From contig NZ_JAGGKT010000002.1 in assembly GCF_017873965.1 (NCBI RefSeq), positions 224,312-288,311 of the forward strand: DNA of 64,000 bases. Reading direction: 5' to 3'. The notes under the pieces are model-generated. The model was given only the letters and a program-made list of their open reading frames with translations, did not search any database and was not told where the DNA came from. This DNA is from Ammoniphilus resinae (GTDB lineage: Bacteria > Bacillota > Bacilli > Aneurinibacillales > RAOX-1). This document shows positions 45,408-53,314 of the stretch, one piece after another. A program made the position numbers and the translations under genes. Position 1 is the stretch's first letter. Every line of letters begins with the position of its first letter.

Positions 45408-46283
45408 TTGAAAAGGTTTAAGTACATATCTATAGCAGTTTTTTCGGCTCTCAGCCTTGCGCTAACGGCTTGCGGTGGCGGGAATTCCTCAACGGGCAGT
45501 TCGAATTCGATCACAGCGGTCGGCTCTACAGCCTTACAGCCTTTAGTAGAACAAGCTGGGAAGAATTTCATGAATGAAAATCCCGGAATCTCTATCCAGG
45601 TTCAAGGTGGCGGAAGTGGAACAGGGCTATCACAGGTAGTCTCAGGTGGAGCAACGATCGGTAATTCGGATATCTTCGCCGAAGAAAAAAAAGAAATTGA
45701 TGTGAATGCACTCGTTGACCATAAGGTCGCAGTGGTTGGTATGGCAGCCATTGTTAGTAAAAATGCCAAAGTAGACCAATTGAGCAAACAACAATTAATC
45801 GATATCTTTACAGGTAAAATTACAAATTGGAAAGAAGTAGGCGGAGATGACCAAAAAATCACCTTAGTAAACCGCCCCGCAAGTTCAGGAACCCGTACGA
45901 CTTTCTTTTCCTATGCTTTAGATAAAAATCAGGAAGCACAAGGAATTACAGAAGACTCCTCGGGAACGGTCCGCAAGATTGTCTCAGAAACACCGGGAGC
46001 TATCGGTTATGCCGCTCTTTCCTATATCGATAATACAACAATCAAGGCGATTAAGCTGGATGGGGTTGAACCAACGGTCGAGAATATCACAACCAACAAA
46101 TATCCCGTATGGGCCTATGAACATATGTACACCAAAGGAGAACCAACTGGAGATGTAAAGACCTTCCTAGACTATGTTCTTAGCGACAAATTCCAACAGG
46201 AAGTGGTGCCGCAGGCTGGATATATTCCTGTTTCGGTCATGAAAGTAGACCGTGATGCTTCAGGAAATGTTACAAATAAATAA
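45408..46283 (+). CDS. pstS: Phosphate-binding lipoprotein PstS
   Basis: A 291-residue extracytoplasmic receptor. The lipoprotein signal ends LALTACGGG. The PstS motifs are AVGSTALQPLVEQAG, VQGGGSGTGLSQVVSGG and NRPASSGTRTTFFSYAL, whose Ser/Thr/Arg residues bind phosphate. The TTG start has CAGGGGG upstream. It lies after phoR and has its own PhoP-controlled promoter, whereas pstS normally heads the pst operon. Confidence 0.94.
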   Translation: MKRFKYISIAVFSALSLALTACGGGNSSTGSSNSITAVGSTALQPLVEQAGKNFMNENPGISIQVQGGGSGTGLSQVVSGGATIGNSDIFAEEKKEIDVNALVDHKVAVVGMAAIVSKNAKVDQLSKQQLIDIFTGKITNWKEVGGDDQKITLVNRPASSGTRTTFFSYALDKNQEAQGITEDSSGTVRKIVSETPGAIGYAALSYIDNTTIKAIKLDGVEPTVENITTNKYPVWAYEHMYTKGEPTGDVKTFLDYVLSDKFQQEVVPQAGYIPVSVMKVDRDASGNVTNK

Positions 46284-46286
46284 GTA

Positions 46287-46322
46287 AAAAAAGGAGGATT
46301 AGCTTCAGCGATCCTCTTTTTT
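46287..46322 (+). terminator. Terminator after pstS
   Basis: AAAAAAGGAGGAT / ATCCTCTTTTTT, with an 11-base loop. Confidence 0.8.
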
Positions 46323-46382
46323 GTCTTTTCTGTGACAGAAATTGTGGCAAAATCTAGTCAATTAGATCTATTTATGGCTGTC

Positions 46383-46398
46383 AGTGATCGTTATCACA
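46383..46398 (+). promoter_or_regulatory. Possible Fnr/CRP-type operator upstream of hmp
   Basis: AGTGATCGTTATCACA is close to TGTGA-N6-TCACA. It lies about 95 bases before the hmp start. Low-oxygen or redox control of hmp would fit, but one outer base deviates and no footprint exists. Confidence 0.45.
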
Positions 46399-46491
46399 TT
46401 TTTTATTTAACACCTTTATTATCATAAAAACTGTTGAAACATAAACATTTTTTAAGAGACATAGAAGAAACAGGAGAATGGAGGATTACCA

Positions 46492-47736
46492 TTGCTTACA
46501 CAAAAAACAATCGACATTATCAAATCAACAGTTCCTGTACTTGAAGTCCATGGTGAGAAAATTACTACTCGCTTTTATCAACTACTTTTTCAAAATAACC
46601 CCGAATTGCTGAATGTCTTCAATCATGCCAACCAAAAGCAAGGAAGACAGCAAACCGCATTGGCAAACGCCGTTTATGCCGCTGCAGCACATATTGATCA
46701 TTTAGAAGAAATCATCGAAGATGTGAAGTTGATTGCCCACAAACACCGCAGTCTCGGAATTAAACCTGAACAATATCCGATCGTAGGGAAAAACCTGCTC
46801 GCTGCCATTAAAGATGTTTTAGGGGATGCAGCGACTGACGAGGTATTGAACGCCTGGAAAGACGCTTATCAGGTCATTGCAAATGCCTTTATTTCGTTCG
46901 AAAAGGGACTATACCAGCAAGCTCAAGAAGTCGAAGGTGGTTGGAGTGATTTCCGCAAATTTGTGGTAGATAAGAAAGTAAAAGAGAGTGAAGTCATTAC
47001 TTCCTTCTATCTAAAACCGCAAGATGGGGGAGCACTTGCTTCATTTCTTCCTGGCCAATACATTAGTGTGAAAGTGCAAATAACTGGAGTGGAAAATTCC
47101 CACATCCGTCAATACAGTCTTTCGGATGCACCTAGCAAGGATTACTACCGTATCTCTGTTAAACAAGAAAGCGGGAATGATATAAAGCCCGATGGAATGG
47201 TATCAACTTATCTACACCAGCAGATTAAAGAAGGCGATATCCTTGAAATCAGCGCACCTGCTGGGGTATTTACACTTGATGAACACAACGATCGACCGGT
47301 CGTTCTACTAAGTGGCGGTGTAGGGCTAACCCCTTTAACCAGTATGGTAAACACTTTAGTAGAGAAATACCCTAAGCGCCCTGTAACTTATATTCATGCC
47401 GCAATTAACGGCAATTTCCATGCCTTTGCACAGCATATGACAGAGCTAGCATCAAAGAATAAGCAGCTTAAAAATTATTTCGTTTACGAAAGACCTACAG
47501 ACAATGACCGCCGCTTCCAAAGCTTTGATAAAGAAGGGTTTATCACCATCGATTGGCTACAATCCATTCTTAAATCCAATCAGATGGATTTCTATTTCTG
47601 CGGACCAACCCCTTTTATGAAAGCTATGTATAACGGCCTAAAACAATGGGGAGTAGAGAAGGAGCACATCCATTTCGAATTCTTCGGCCCAGCAGGGGAA
47701 TTGGAGGAACAAGCAGAAGCAGTTCAGGTAAGATAG
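46492..47736 (+). CDS. hmp: Flavohaemoglobin, nitric oxide dioxygenase
   Basis: Oxidises NO to nitrate with O2 and NAD(P)H in the cytosol. The 414-residue protein has a globin domain (residues 1-140) with Tyr in FYQLLFQNNPELLNVFN, Gln in KQGRQQTALANAV and the proximal haem His in LIAHKHRSLGIKPEQY. A ferredoxin-reductase FAD domain follows (IRQYSLSDAP), then the NAD domain (LLSGGVGLTPLTSMV, FYFCGPTPFMKAM). The TTG start has GGAGG nine bases upstream. It is a single-gene unit with its own terminator. Confidence 0.95.
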   Translation: MLTQKTIDIIKSTVPVLEVHGEKITTRFYQLLFQNNPELLNVFNHANQKQGRQQTALANAVYAAAAHIDHLEEIIEDVKLIAHKHRSLGIKPEQYPIVGKNLLAAIKDVLGDAATDEVLNAWKDAYQVIANAFISFEKGLYQQAQEVEGGWSDFRKFVVDKKVKESEVITSFYLKPQDGGALASFLPGQYISVKVQITGVENSHIRQYSLSDAPSKDYYRISVKQESGNDIKPDGMVSTYLHQQIKEGDILEISAPAGVFTLDEHNDRPVVLLSGGVGLTPLTSMVNTLVEKYPKRPVTYIHAAINGNFHAFAQHMTELASKNKQLKNYFVYERPTDNDRRFQSFDKEGFITIDWLQSILKSNQMDFYFCGPTPFMKAMYNGLKQWGVEKEHIHFEFFGPAGELEEQAEAVQVR

Positions 47737-47748
47737 TGGAGAAGGGAA

Positions 47749-47786
47749 CGAGAAGAAACTAAAAGTGTTTCTTCTCGTTTTTTTGT
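47749..47786 (+). terminator. Terminator after hmp
   Basis: CGAGAAGAAAC / GTGTTTCTTCTCG plus seven Ts. Confidence 0.85.
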
Positions 47787-47850
47787 GTTGTCAGATGGAG
47801 AAGTTTGGTGTATTGATTAATATATACCAATCCGGAAGGATGATCCGCCA

Positions 47851-48294
47851 ATGCAAATCCGACACAGTACTACTAAAGATATCGAATCAATCGTAGAAAT
47901 CTGGCTGAACGGGTCCATTGTTGCGCACCATTTTATCGATCCAAACTACTGGCATTCAAAAATTGATGATATGGCACAAATCTATCTCCCGATGTCTTTA
48001 ACCTATGTTTTAGAAAGGGATGATAGACTTATAGGCTTCGTTTCGATGATGGATGATTATTTAGCTGCTTTATTCATAGATCTGAGCGAACAAAACAATG
48101 GCTACGGGAAATATTTATTAGAATACGTAAAAAGCATAAATCAAACCATCCAATTAAAAGTATACCAACAGAATAAGAATGCAGTTCGCTTTTATTTGAA
48201 CAACGGTTTTTTTATAAAAGACGAATTGGTGGACGATCAAACGGCGGAAAAAGAATATTTGATGACATGGGCGGCCAGCGGCGGTTTGAAGTGA
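47851..48294 (+). CDS. GNAT-family N-acetyltransferase
   Basis: A 147-residue protein with the GNAT fold. It has an N-terminal IRHSTTKDIESIVEIWL strand-helix, an acetyl-CoA-binding turn in SEQNNGYGKYLLEYVKS (QxxGxG-like), and a final KVYQQNKNAVRFYLNNGFF segment typical of RimI/YjaB-type enzymes. The acceptor substrate is unknown. CGGAAGGATG precedes the ATG. No partner gene; a palindrome cluster begins at its stop codon. Confidence 0.82.
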   Translation: MQIRHSTTKDIESIVEIWLNGSIVAHHFIDPNYWHSKIDDMAQIYLPMSLTYVLERDDRLIGFVSMMDDYLAALFIDLSEQNNGYGKYLLEYVKSINQTIQLKVYQQNKNAVRFYLNNGFFIKDELVDDQTAEKEYLMTWAASGGLK

Positions 48295-48482
48295 ATTAAC
48301 GGAAATTTTTCCCGCTAATTGTGATAAGTTAATTTAAATTGGTCAAATAACGGAAAAATTTTCCGTTATGATTGGTTGTAATCGTTTACGATGATGTGGT
48401 TTTGTTAAATAACGGAAAAAGTTTCCGTTATTTAAACGAGATCAACATTAAAAATTAAATAGCAGAAAATTTTTCCGTTATA
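48295..48482. repeat. Cluster of four palindrome-family copies after the GNAT gene
   Basis: Copies lie at about 48295-48319, 48345-48369, 48406-48434 and 48456-48482, in a 380-base stretch with no gene. The first overlaps the GNAT stop codon. Arms are TTAACGGAAA, ATAACGGAAA and ATAGCAGAAA with their complements. Spacing is 50-60 bases, similar to the 24602-24786 cluster. Confidence 0.75.
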
Positions 48483-48676
48483 CCAGGCGCGAAATTCCAC
48501 AGTAAAAATGCTGAAATCACCTCGAAAAGAGGGTCTCGACATAATTTCGTAAAATACGAATTTGATGAAATTATAGTAGTGATAAAAATAAAAAGCCAAT
48601 AAACCTGACTTTTTCCTCAACAATATATGTAGTTGCGATTTTGTAATATGTCTATGGTGATCTTTCGGATATTCAA

Positions 48677-49150
48677 CTAGATTTTAATATTTTCTATAAT
48701 TGAAGTTTTTATCACTTCAATCGTATCTTTCACTTCACAAACAACCTGATCAAAGATCTCGTTTAATTCACTGCTTAACCCTAAATGAAAATCAATCTGA
48801 AATGGCTCGATCCCGATCATAACTCCCTTTTTTTCTTCATCAAGGGTCCTAAGGATCTCTAAAACATGTAGATTATGCTGTGAAATGCCTGGATGAATCG
48901 TTACAATCTCACTTAGCGGTATAACACTGACTTCCCCAGTCTTCTTACCAGTAAAAGCTGCATCAACTACAATAAGAAACTCTGCACCGATCATACGCTC
49001 AAGGCAGTATTCCAAATCCGTTTCACCAACTTCGTAATCCACCCATTGATCCTTTGACATTTGTTTAGCAAGTGCTTCCACAACATTAATTCCAATCCCG
49101 TCGTCCATCATCAACCGGCTGCCAATTCCTATTACGACAATGGGCTTCAT
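48677..49150 (-). CDS. hupD: [NiFe]-hydrogenase maturation endopeptidase (HyaD/HybD/HupD type)
   Basis: Clips the C-terminal tail from the hydrogenase large subunit after nickel insertion. The 157-residue protein has GIGSRLMMDDGIGINVVEAL (the Asp/Glu nickel-sensing ligand), DLEYCLERMIGAEFLIVVDA and a His in ISQHNLHVLEIL. ATG at 49150 overlaps the large-subunit stop as ATGA, so it is the last gene of the operon. The substrate end in the neighbouring gene is DPCMSCATH followed by a 15-residue tail. Confidence 0.88.
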   Translation of the reverse strand: MKPIVVIGIGSRLMMDDGIGINVVEALAKQMSKDQWVDYEVGETDLEYCLERMIGAEFLIVVDAAFTGKKTGEVSVIPLSEIVTIHPGISQHNLHVLEILRTLDEEKKGVMIGIEPFQIDFHLGLSSELNEIFDQVVCEVKDTIEVIKTSIIENIKI

Positions 49151-50547
49151 CCCAATACCTGAATGGTTATCGGTTCTTTTCCTGGCTGATAGACATGTGT
49201 GGCACAAGACATACAGGGATCAAAAGACCGAAGAATTCTTCCTATTTCAACAGGGTTTTCCGAATTTTGAATGGTTGTACCCAGCAGCGCTTGCTCTGCG
49301 GTACCCGGTATGCCGCGGACATCTCGCGTGGAGAAATCCCAAGCTGACGGGGTGATAATTTGATAAAAAGATATCAATTTGTTTTCGATCTTAAGCCAAT
49401 GTCCTAATGCCCCTCTAGTTGTATCCACTAATCCAGTACCTTCAGCATGGTCTGGAAGCTTCCATACCTGTTGCACCGGACCCCTGGGGTAATCTGATCC
49501 AACAATATACTTAGTATTCCGGCAATTTCCTTGGCCTCTAATGCTCTTGCAATCGTCCGATCCATCGCAGAAATCCCTCGGCGATACTCACCGCTCAACC
49601 ACAACCGCGCTAGTGGGCCCACTTCAAATGGGAGATTATTATACCTTGGGGCTTTAACCCAGGAATAGGCACCTTTCTTATCCATATTCGGAGTCGACAT
49701 CGTTTCAAGCGGCTTATAGGAATTCATACCAAGAATAATCGATTTCTTCTTTAATGTGATCTCTATTAAAAGGATGAACTTGCTTATTCAATTAAACAAG
49801 CGGGTCTACATAAAGCGTACCAAGGTCCTTGTAGCGGTCAAATGCACCATAGCTCATGAGATTGCCGGGACCTTTTCCCATATGAAAATAATCATCATAA
49901 TACTTTGCGATGAGATAAACGTCCGGTACCATTTTTTCTTCGATAAAAGCAGTTATCGTTTGCAAAATAGACTTCATGCGTACGATCTGGTCCGCGTTTG
50001 GCGGTGTGCTTATGCCTCCTACAAACACCCCATGGTTATGAGGTGCTTTTCCTCCAATTACGGCCAACATTTGATGAGCTAATCGGCTCATTCGCAGTGA
50101 CTCAAAGTAATGATTAGCCAACTGTTCATTAACTTTCTGCGGTAAGCGAAAATCCCCATGATCCACTTTAAAAATCGAGCTTACATCAGGCAGCTTGACA
50201 TAATCTGGGATCGTGTATTGATAAGTATGCCGAATATGATTCTGCAGAAACTCACAACAATGAAGGGCATCTCTTAAATATCGGCCGAGTGCCGTCACCT
50301 GCACACCGAGTGCGTCCTCCAAGGCAAGCGATGACGCAACCGAATGGGCCGTCGAACAGATTCCACATATTCGCTGGGTAAGATAAATCGCATCAAAAGG
50401 GCTACGTCCAACCATCATTTGCTCAAATCCGCGAAAGATACTTCCCGTTGTTTTCACTTCAATAATTTTATTTTGTTCAAGCATAACATCAATCTCCATA
50501 AAACCACTAATCCGTGTCAATGGATTAATTACAACTCGTTTTTTCAT
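49147..50547 (-). pseudogene. hupL: [NiFe]-hydrogenase large subunit, interrupted by one stop and two frameshifts
   Basis: All parts of a large subunit are present but in three pieces. Piece 1 starts at ATG 50547 and has the N-terminal nickel motif QRICGICSTAHSVASSLA; it stops at a TAA at 49794-49792. The same frame continues past the stop as KEEIDYSWYE, then switches by one base near 49725 to NSYKPLETMSTP and APRYNNLPFEVGPLARLWL. Near 49480 it switches back inside ACCCCAGGGG to QQVWKLPDHAEGTGLVDTT and RGALGHWL, ending with DPCMSCATH at 49150. Repaired it would have about 466 residues. The shifts compensate each other, but the TAA does not. Neighbours are intact, so this is a recent pseudogene, a rescued gene, or a local sequence error. 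Confidence 0.85.
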
Positions 50548-50550
50548 GCT

Positions 50551-51444
50551 CTACTCCCTTGTTATGTCGTAGGAGATAAATGGTCCCATTTTATCGGGGA
50601 AACCAAATTGTGAACAGCCAATACAGGTACTTGCTCCAATCGGCCAATTCACATATCCATCCCACTTACGCGTAGGACAATCGACCCGAGTCACAGGTCC
50701 CCGGCAACCAAGTTTAAATAAGCAGGTGGGTTCCCCTAATGTTTTGGCGAATATTCCTTTGTCAAAAAAAGGCCTTCTCGGGCAGCGATCATGGATAAGC
50801 GTACTATAAAACAATAAGGGGCGATCCATATTATCTAACTCCGGGACGCCATTCATCAATAAATGTGCCAGCGTGCCCAAAAACCAATCAGGGTGGCAAG
50901 GACATCCTGGAAGCTTAATCATGGGACGTTTCACGATATCGGAAAGCCCCACACATTCTGCAAGGTTTGGTTTAGCTGCGGATGGTCCTCCATCGACCGC
51001 ACAAGCGCCAACCGCTATCACGTGGGATGCTTTTTCGCCAAGCATTTTCGCTGCCTGTAAGGCCGTAAATGGCTTTCCCCTCCATCGGCCTATAACATTG
51101 TAGAGGCCGTTGTTTTTGGTGGCAACAGCCCCTTCGACCGCAAGAATAAACTCCTCGTCCAGGACGCTCATCAATCGTTCAATAGCCTCCTCCCCTTCAG
51201 CTGCCATCAAGCTGTTGCTATAAACAAGATCGACCATTAAAGTGAGCATATATTCCAGATTTGGGTTGAATCCATTCATCAGGGAAATGATATTTCCGGA
51301 ACAGCCGGTTAGCTCTAACCAAACTAGTTTTTTCTTCTTTAATTGACCATTTTGGATACGCACATTGGCTTGCTCAGTTAATCTGCGAACGATTGCCTCA
51401 TTGCTCATGTCCTCGGGTGGCAGTACATGATGCGGATCAATCAT
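50551..51444 (-). CDS. hupS: [NiFe]-hydrogenase small subunit, group 2a-like (Cys-to-Asn at the proximal cluster)
   Basis: The 297-residue FeS subunit passes electrons from the NiFe site. The proximal-cluster motif, usually CxxC, is TGCSGNIISLMNG, so Cys48 is followed by Asn51. Group 2a subunits (cyanobacterial HupS, mycobacterial Huc) share this. Other ligands are present: AVGACAVDGG, LPGCPCHPDWFLG, IHDRCPRRPFF, FKLGCRGPVTRVDCP and GASTCIGCSQFGFPD. There is no Tat signal, so it stays in the cytosol, as in group 2a. ATG at 51444 overlaps the b5-domain gene stop as TAATG, with GGGAGG before it. The large-subunit ATG follows its stop by three bases. Confidence 0.9.
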   Translation of the reverse strand: MIDPHHVLPPEDMSNEAIVRRLTEQANVRIQNGQLKKKKLVWLELTGCSGNIISLMNGFNPNLEYMLTLMVDLVYSNSLMAAEGEEAIERLMSVLDEEFILAVEGAVATKNNGLYNVIGRWRGKPFTALQAAKMLGEKASHVIAVGACAVDGGPSAAKPNLAECVGLSDIVKRPMIKLPGCPCHPDWFLGTLAHLLMNGVPELDNMDRPLLFYSTLIHDRCPRRPFFDKGIFAKTLGEPTCLFKLGCRGPVTRVDCPTRKWDGYVNWPIGASTCIGCSQFGFPDKMGPFISYDITRE

Positions 51445-51953
51445 TAGACTAACCTCCCTACTGGCTTTAAGGTTGAAAGAATCCACTGCTGACCAGCATG
51501 ACACGACGCAAATTCAGCAGTTAAGTCTTTACCTGCCGGCAGTCCAAAATGCGATGCCGCTGACCATGCCTTATTATTCGTGACATCATAAACGATCCCA
51601 CCTACCGCTACGTAAGCGGGATTCCCATTCCTCCCTGTTGCGTTTGCTAATTGTTCACGTGTGATGGTAGGAAGATTTTGCGGCACTGTTTGAGGCGTTG
51701 TTTGATTCATATGAGAAGGAGGCGCTGGTTGGCTGGGTTGTGGTAAAGTAGGCGTAACCGTCGAAGAGATTTGCTGCTGATCCAACATGTTGGTTAGAAA
51801 GTGAAGAAGGGAAACTTTATTCCATAATTGGTTTAGCGTTAGATTTTTTGTATGATAGTCTTTTGTTGAATACAACATCCGAATTAAGTATTGAATCTCA
51901 TCAAATGTAAGTTGAATCTGCCTTCTAACCAACTCTAGTTCGTTTTCATTCAT
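51444..51953 (-). CDS. Hydrogenase-operon protein: helical N-terminus, Pro/Gln linker, cytochrome b5-like domain
   Basis: A 169-residue protein not known to me from other hydrogenase systems. Residues 1-60 are helical and charged. Residues about 62-95 are a Pro/Gln/Thr-rich linker (TPTLPQPSQPAPPSH). The rest matches a short cytochrome b5-like haem/steroid-binding domain: ITREQLANATGRNGNPAYVA, VGGIVYDVTNNKAWSAASHF and GKDLTAEFASCHAGQQWIL. The two His (SHF and SCHAG) are at positions that could be axial ligands. It is translationally coupled to hupS (TAATG), suggesting a partner or electron acceptor. ATG at 51953 has GGAGG ten bases before; the ATG at 51962 would be too close. Confidence 0.75.
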   Translation of the reverse strand: MNENELELVRRQIQLTFDEIQYLIRMLYSTKDYHTKNLTLNQLWNKVSLLHFLTNMLDQQQISSTVTPTLPQPSQPAPPSHMNQTTPQTVPQNLPTITREQLANATGRNGNPAYVAVGGIVYDVTNNKAWSAASHFGLPAGKDLTAEFASCHAGQQWILSTLKPVGRLV

Positions 51954-52025
51954 ATTTTCCATTCCTCCAATTGGGTGTCGATTTTCTTATGGGCTATCTT
52001 ATTCGGAAGAAGGATCATGAGTGTT

Positions 52026-52292
52026 TTACTTAAAAGTTGTGATGGTAATGGCCGGACTGTGTTGATGATTCGCATCGACTAGTTTTGATTCAATTTGCTG
52101 GATCGATCGTCTTAGATCTGCTGCATCCATTAATGTTTGTTCAAAGTCAAGCATACAGTTCGTTACTCCCAATTTCTGCACATATTCCCCCCATTGTGTG
52201 ATGGAACGCTCAATAGACTCCAATATAATCTGAAGTTGTTGCATCGCAAGACCAGCTTCAGTGAAATGCAGATTTTCTTTACACACCTTCAT
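52026..52292 (-). CDS. Small helical protein of the hydrogenase operon, unknown function
   Basis: An 88-residue protein lying between hypE and the b5-domain gene. It appears to be helical throughout, with heptad-like patterning (MQQLQIILESIERSITQWGE; LRRSIQQIESKLVDANHQHS), so a coiled coil is likely. There are two Cys but no metal motif. AAGGAG stands five bases before the ATG at 52292. Position in the structural half of the operon suggests a scaffold, oligomerisation or assembly role. This is inference; I do not recognise the family. Confidence 0.65.
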   Translation of the reverse strand: MKVCKENLHFTEAGLAMQQLQIILESIERSITQWGEYVQKLGVTNCMLDFEQTLMDAADLRRSIQQIESKLVDANHQHSPAITITTFK

Positions 52293-52304
52293 CATCACTC
52301 CTTC

Positions 52305-53303
52305 CTAACAGATTCGTGGTAGCGGTGTGCCTGAAAGCATTCCCAGATTACGCGTCCCTCCAAATGGTGTCTTAAGCCATACATTCCCGCTTCCAGTCTG
52401 AACAGTCCCAATCCTACCGGCTATCTCTTGATCTGGAAATTGGCGGAGAAAGCTAACAATCTCATCGGCCTCTTCTGAAGCAGCAATGATTAAAACCTTG
52501 CCTTCATTGGCCATATAATAAGGCTCCATCCCAAGAAGCTCCAAAGCTCCTCTCACACGCGGACGAACCGGTAGAAATTCTTCTTGGATCATCATATCCA
52601 TCTTCGTTTGAAGGGCGATTTCCTTTAGTGTTGTGGCAATCCCTCCACGGGTTGGGTCCCGCATAAACCGAACACTATGAAAACGCTTTAACAAAGCGTA
52701 TATCATTTTGTTCAAGGGCCGACAGTCGCTTTGTAAAACTTCCGAGAAGCCAATCCCTGCTCTTTCACTTAAAACAGCAACAGCATGTTCCGCAATCCCC
52801 CCATTAATAAGGATACAATCCCCAGGCTGGATCTGATCAAAGCCAAGCCTTCTCTCTATGGGATAATAACCAATCCCTGTTGTATTAATATAGATTCCAT
52901 CCCCTTTTCCTCTTTCAACGACTTTAGTATCCCCAGCAACAATCCGAACACCTGCATCCCGAGCTGTATGTGCCATGGATTGAACGATTTTCTTCAGCCG
53001 TTCGATGGATAATCCTTCTTCCAATATAAAACCAGCAGTCAAATACTGCGGGATTGCACCACTAACGGCGAGATCATTCACTGTTCCAGCAATGGCCAAT
53101 TTTCCAATGTCCCCACCCGGAAATTCCAGCGGATCGATTACAAACGTATCGGTACTAACCGCAACTCTCCCTGACATGTTTGGAAGGATTGAGGCATCTC
53201 CTTCCTCTTCCAGGAACTCGTCTTGGAAAGCGGTTCTAAAAACATCTTTTACTAGTTGATTGGTTAGGCTGCCTCCATCACCATGGGATAAGAGTATCTT
53301 CAT
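52305..53303 (-). CDS. hypE: Hydrogenase maturation protein HypE (carbamoyl dehydratase)
   Basis: Converts the carbamoyl group received from HypF on its C-terminal Cys into thiocyanate, the source of the CN ligands. The 332-residue protein is a PurM-like ATPase: LSHGDGGSLTNQLVKDVF, AVSTDTFVIDPLEFPGGDIG, GTVNDLAVSGA, RIVAGDTKVVERGKGDG and MRDPTRGGIATTLKEIA. It ends with the expected PRIC, whose last Cys is the acceptor. GGAGGGAAG precedes the ATG. Confidence 0.95.
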   Translation of the reverse strand: MKILLSHGDGGSLTNQLVKDVFRTAFQDEFLEEEGDASILPNMSGRVAVSTDTFVIDPLEFPGGDIGKLAIAGTVNDLAVSGAIPQYLTAGFILEEGLSIERLKKIVQSMAHTARDAGVRIVAGDTKVVERGKGDGIYINTTGIGYYPIERRLGFDQIQPGDCILINGGIAEHAVAVLSERAGIGFSEVLQSDCRPLNKMIYALLKRFHSVRFMRDPTRGGIATTLKEIALQTKMDMMIQEEFLPVRPRVRGALELLGMEPYYMANEGKVLIIAASEEADEIVSFLRQFPDQEIAGRIGTVQTGSGNVWLKTPFGGTRNLGMLSGTPLPRIC

Positions 53304-53314
53304 TCTTCCCTCCG

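Noticed and set aside
49725-49800. Selenocysteine or programmed recoding in the large subunit
   Set aside because: The stop is TAA, not TGA, it lies away from the nickel ligands, and no slippery site or stimulator is visible at the first shift.
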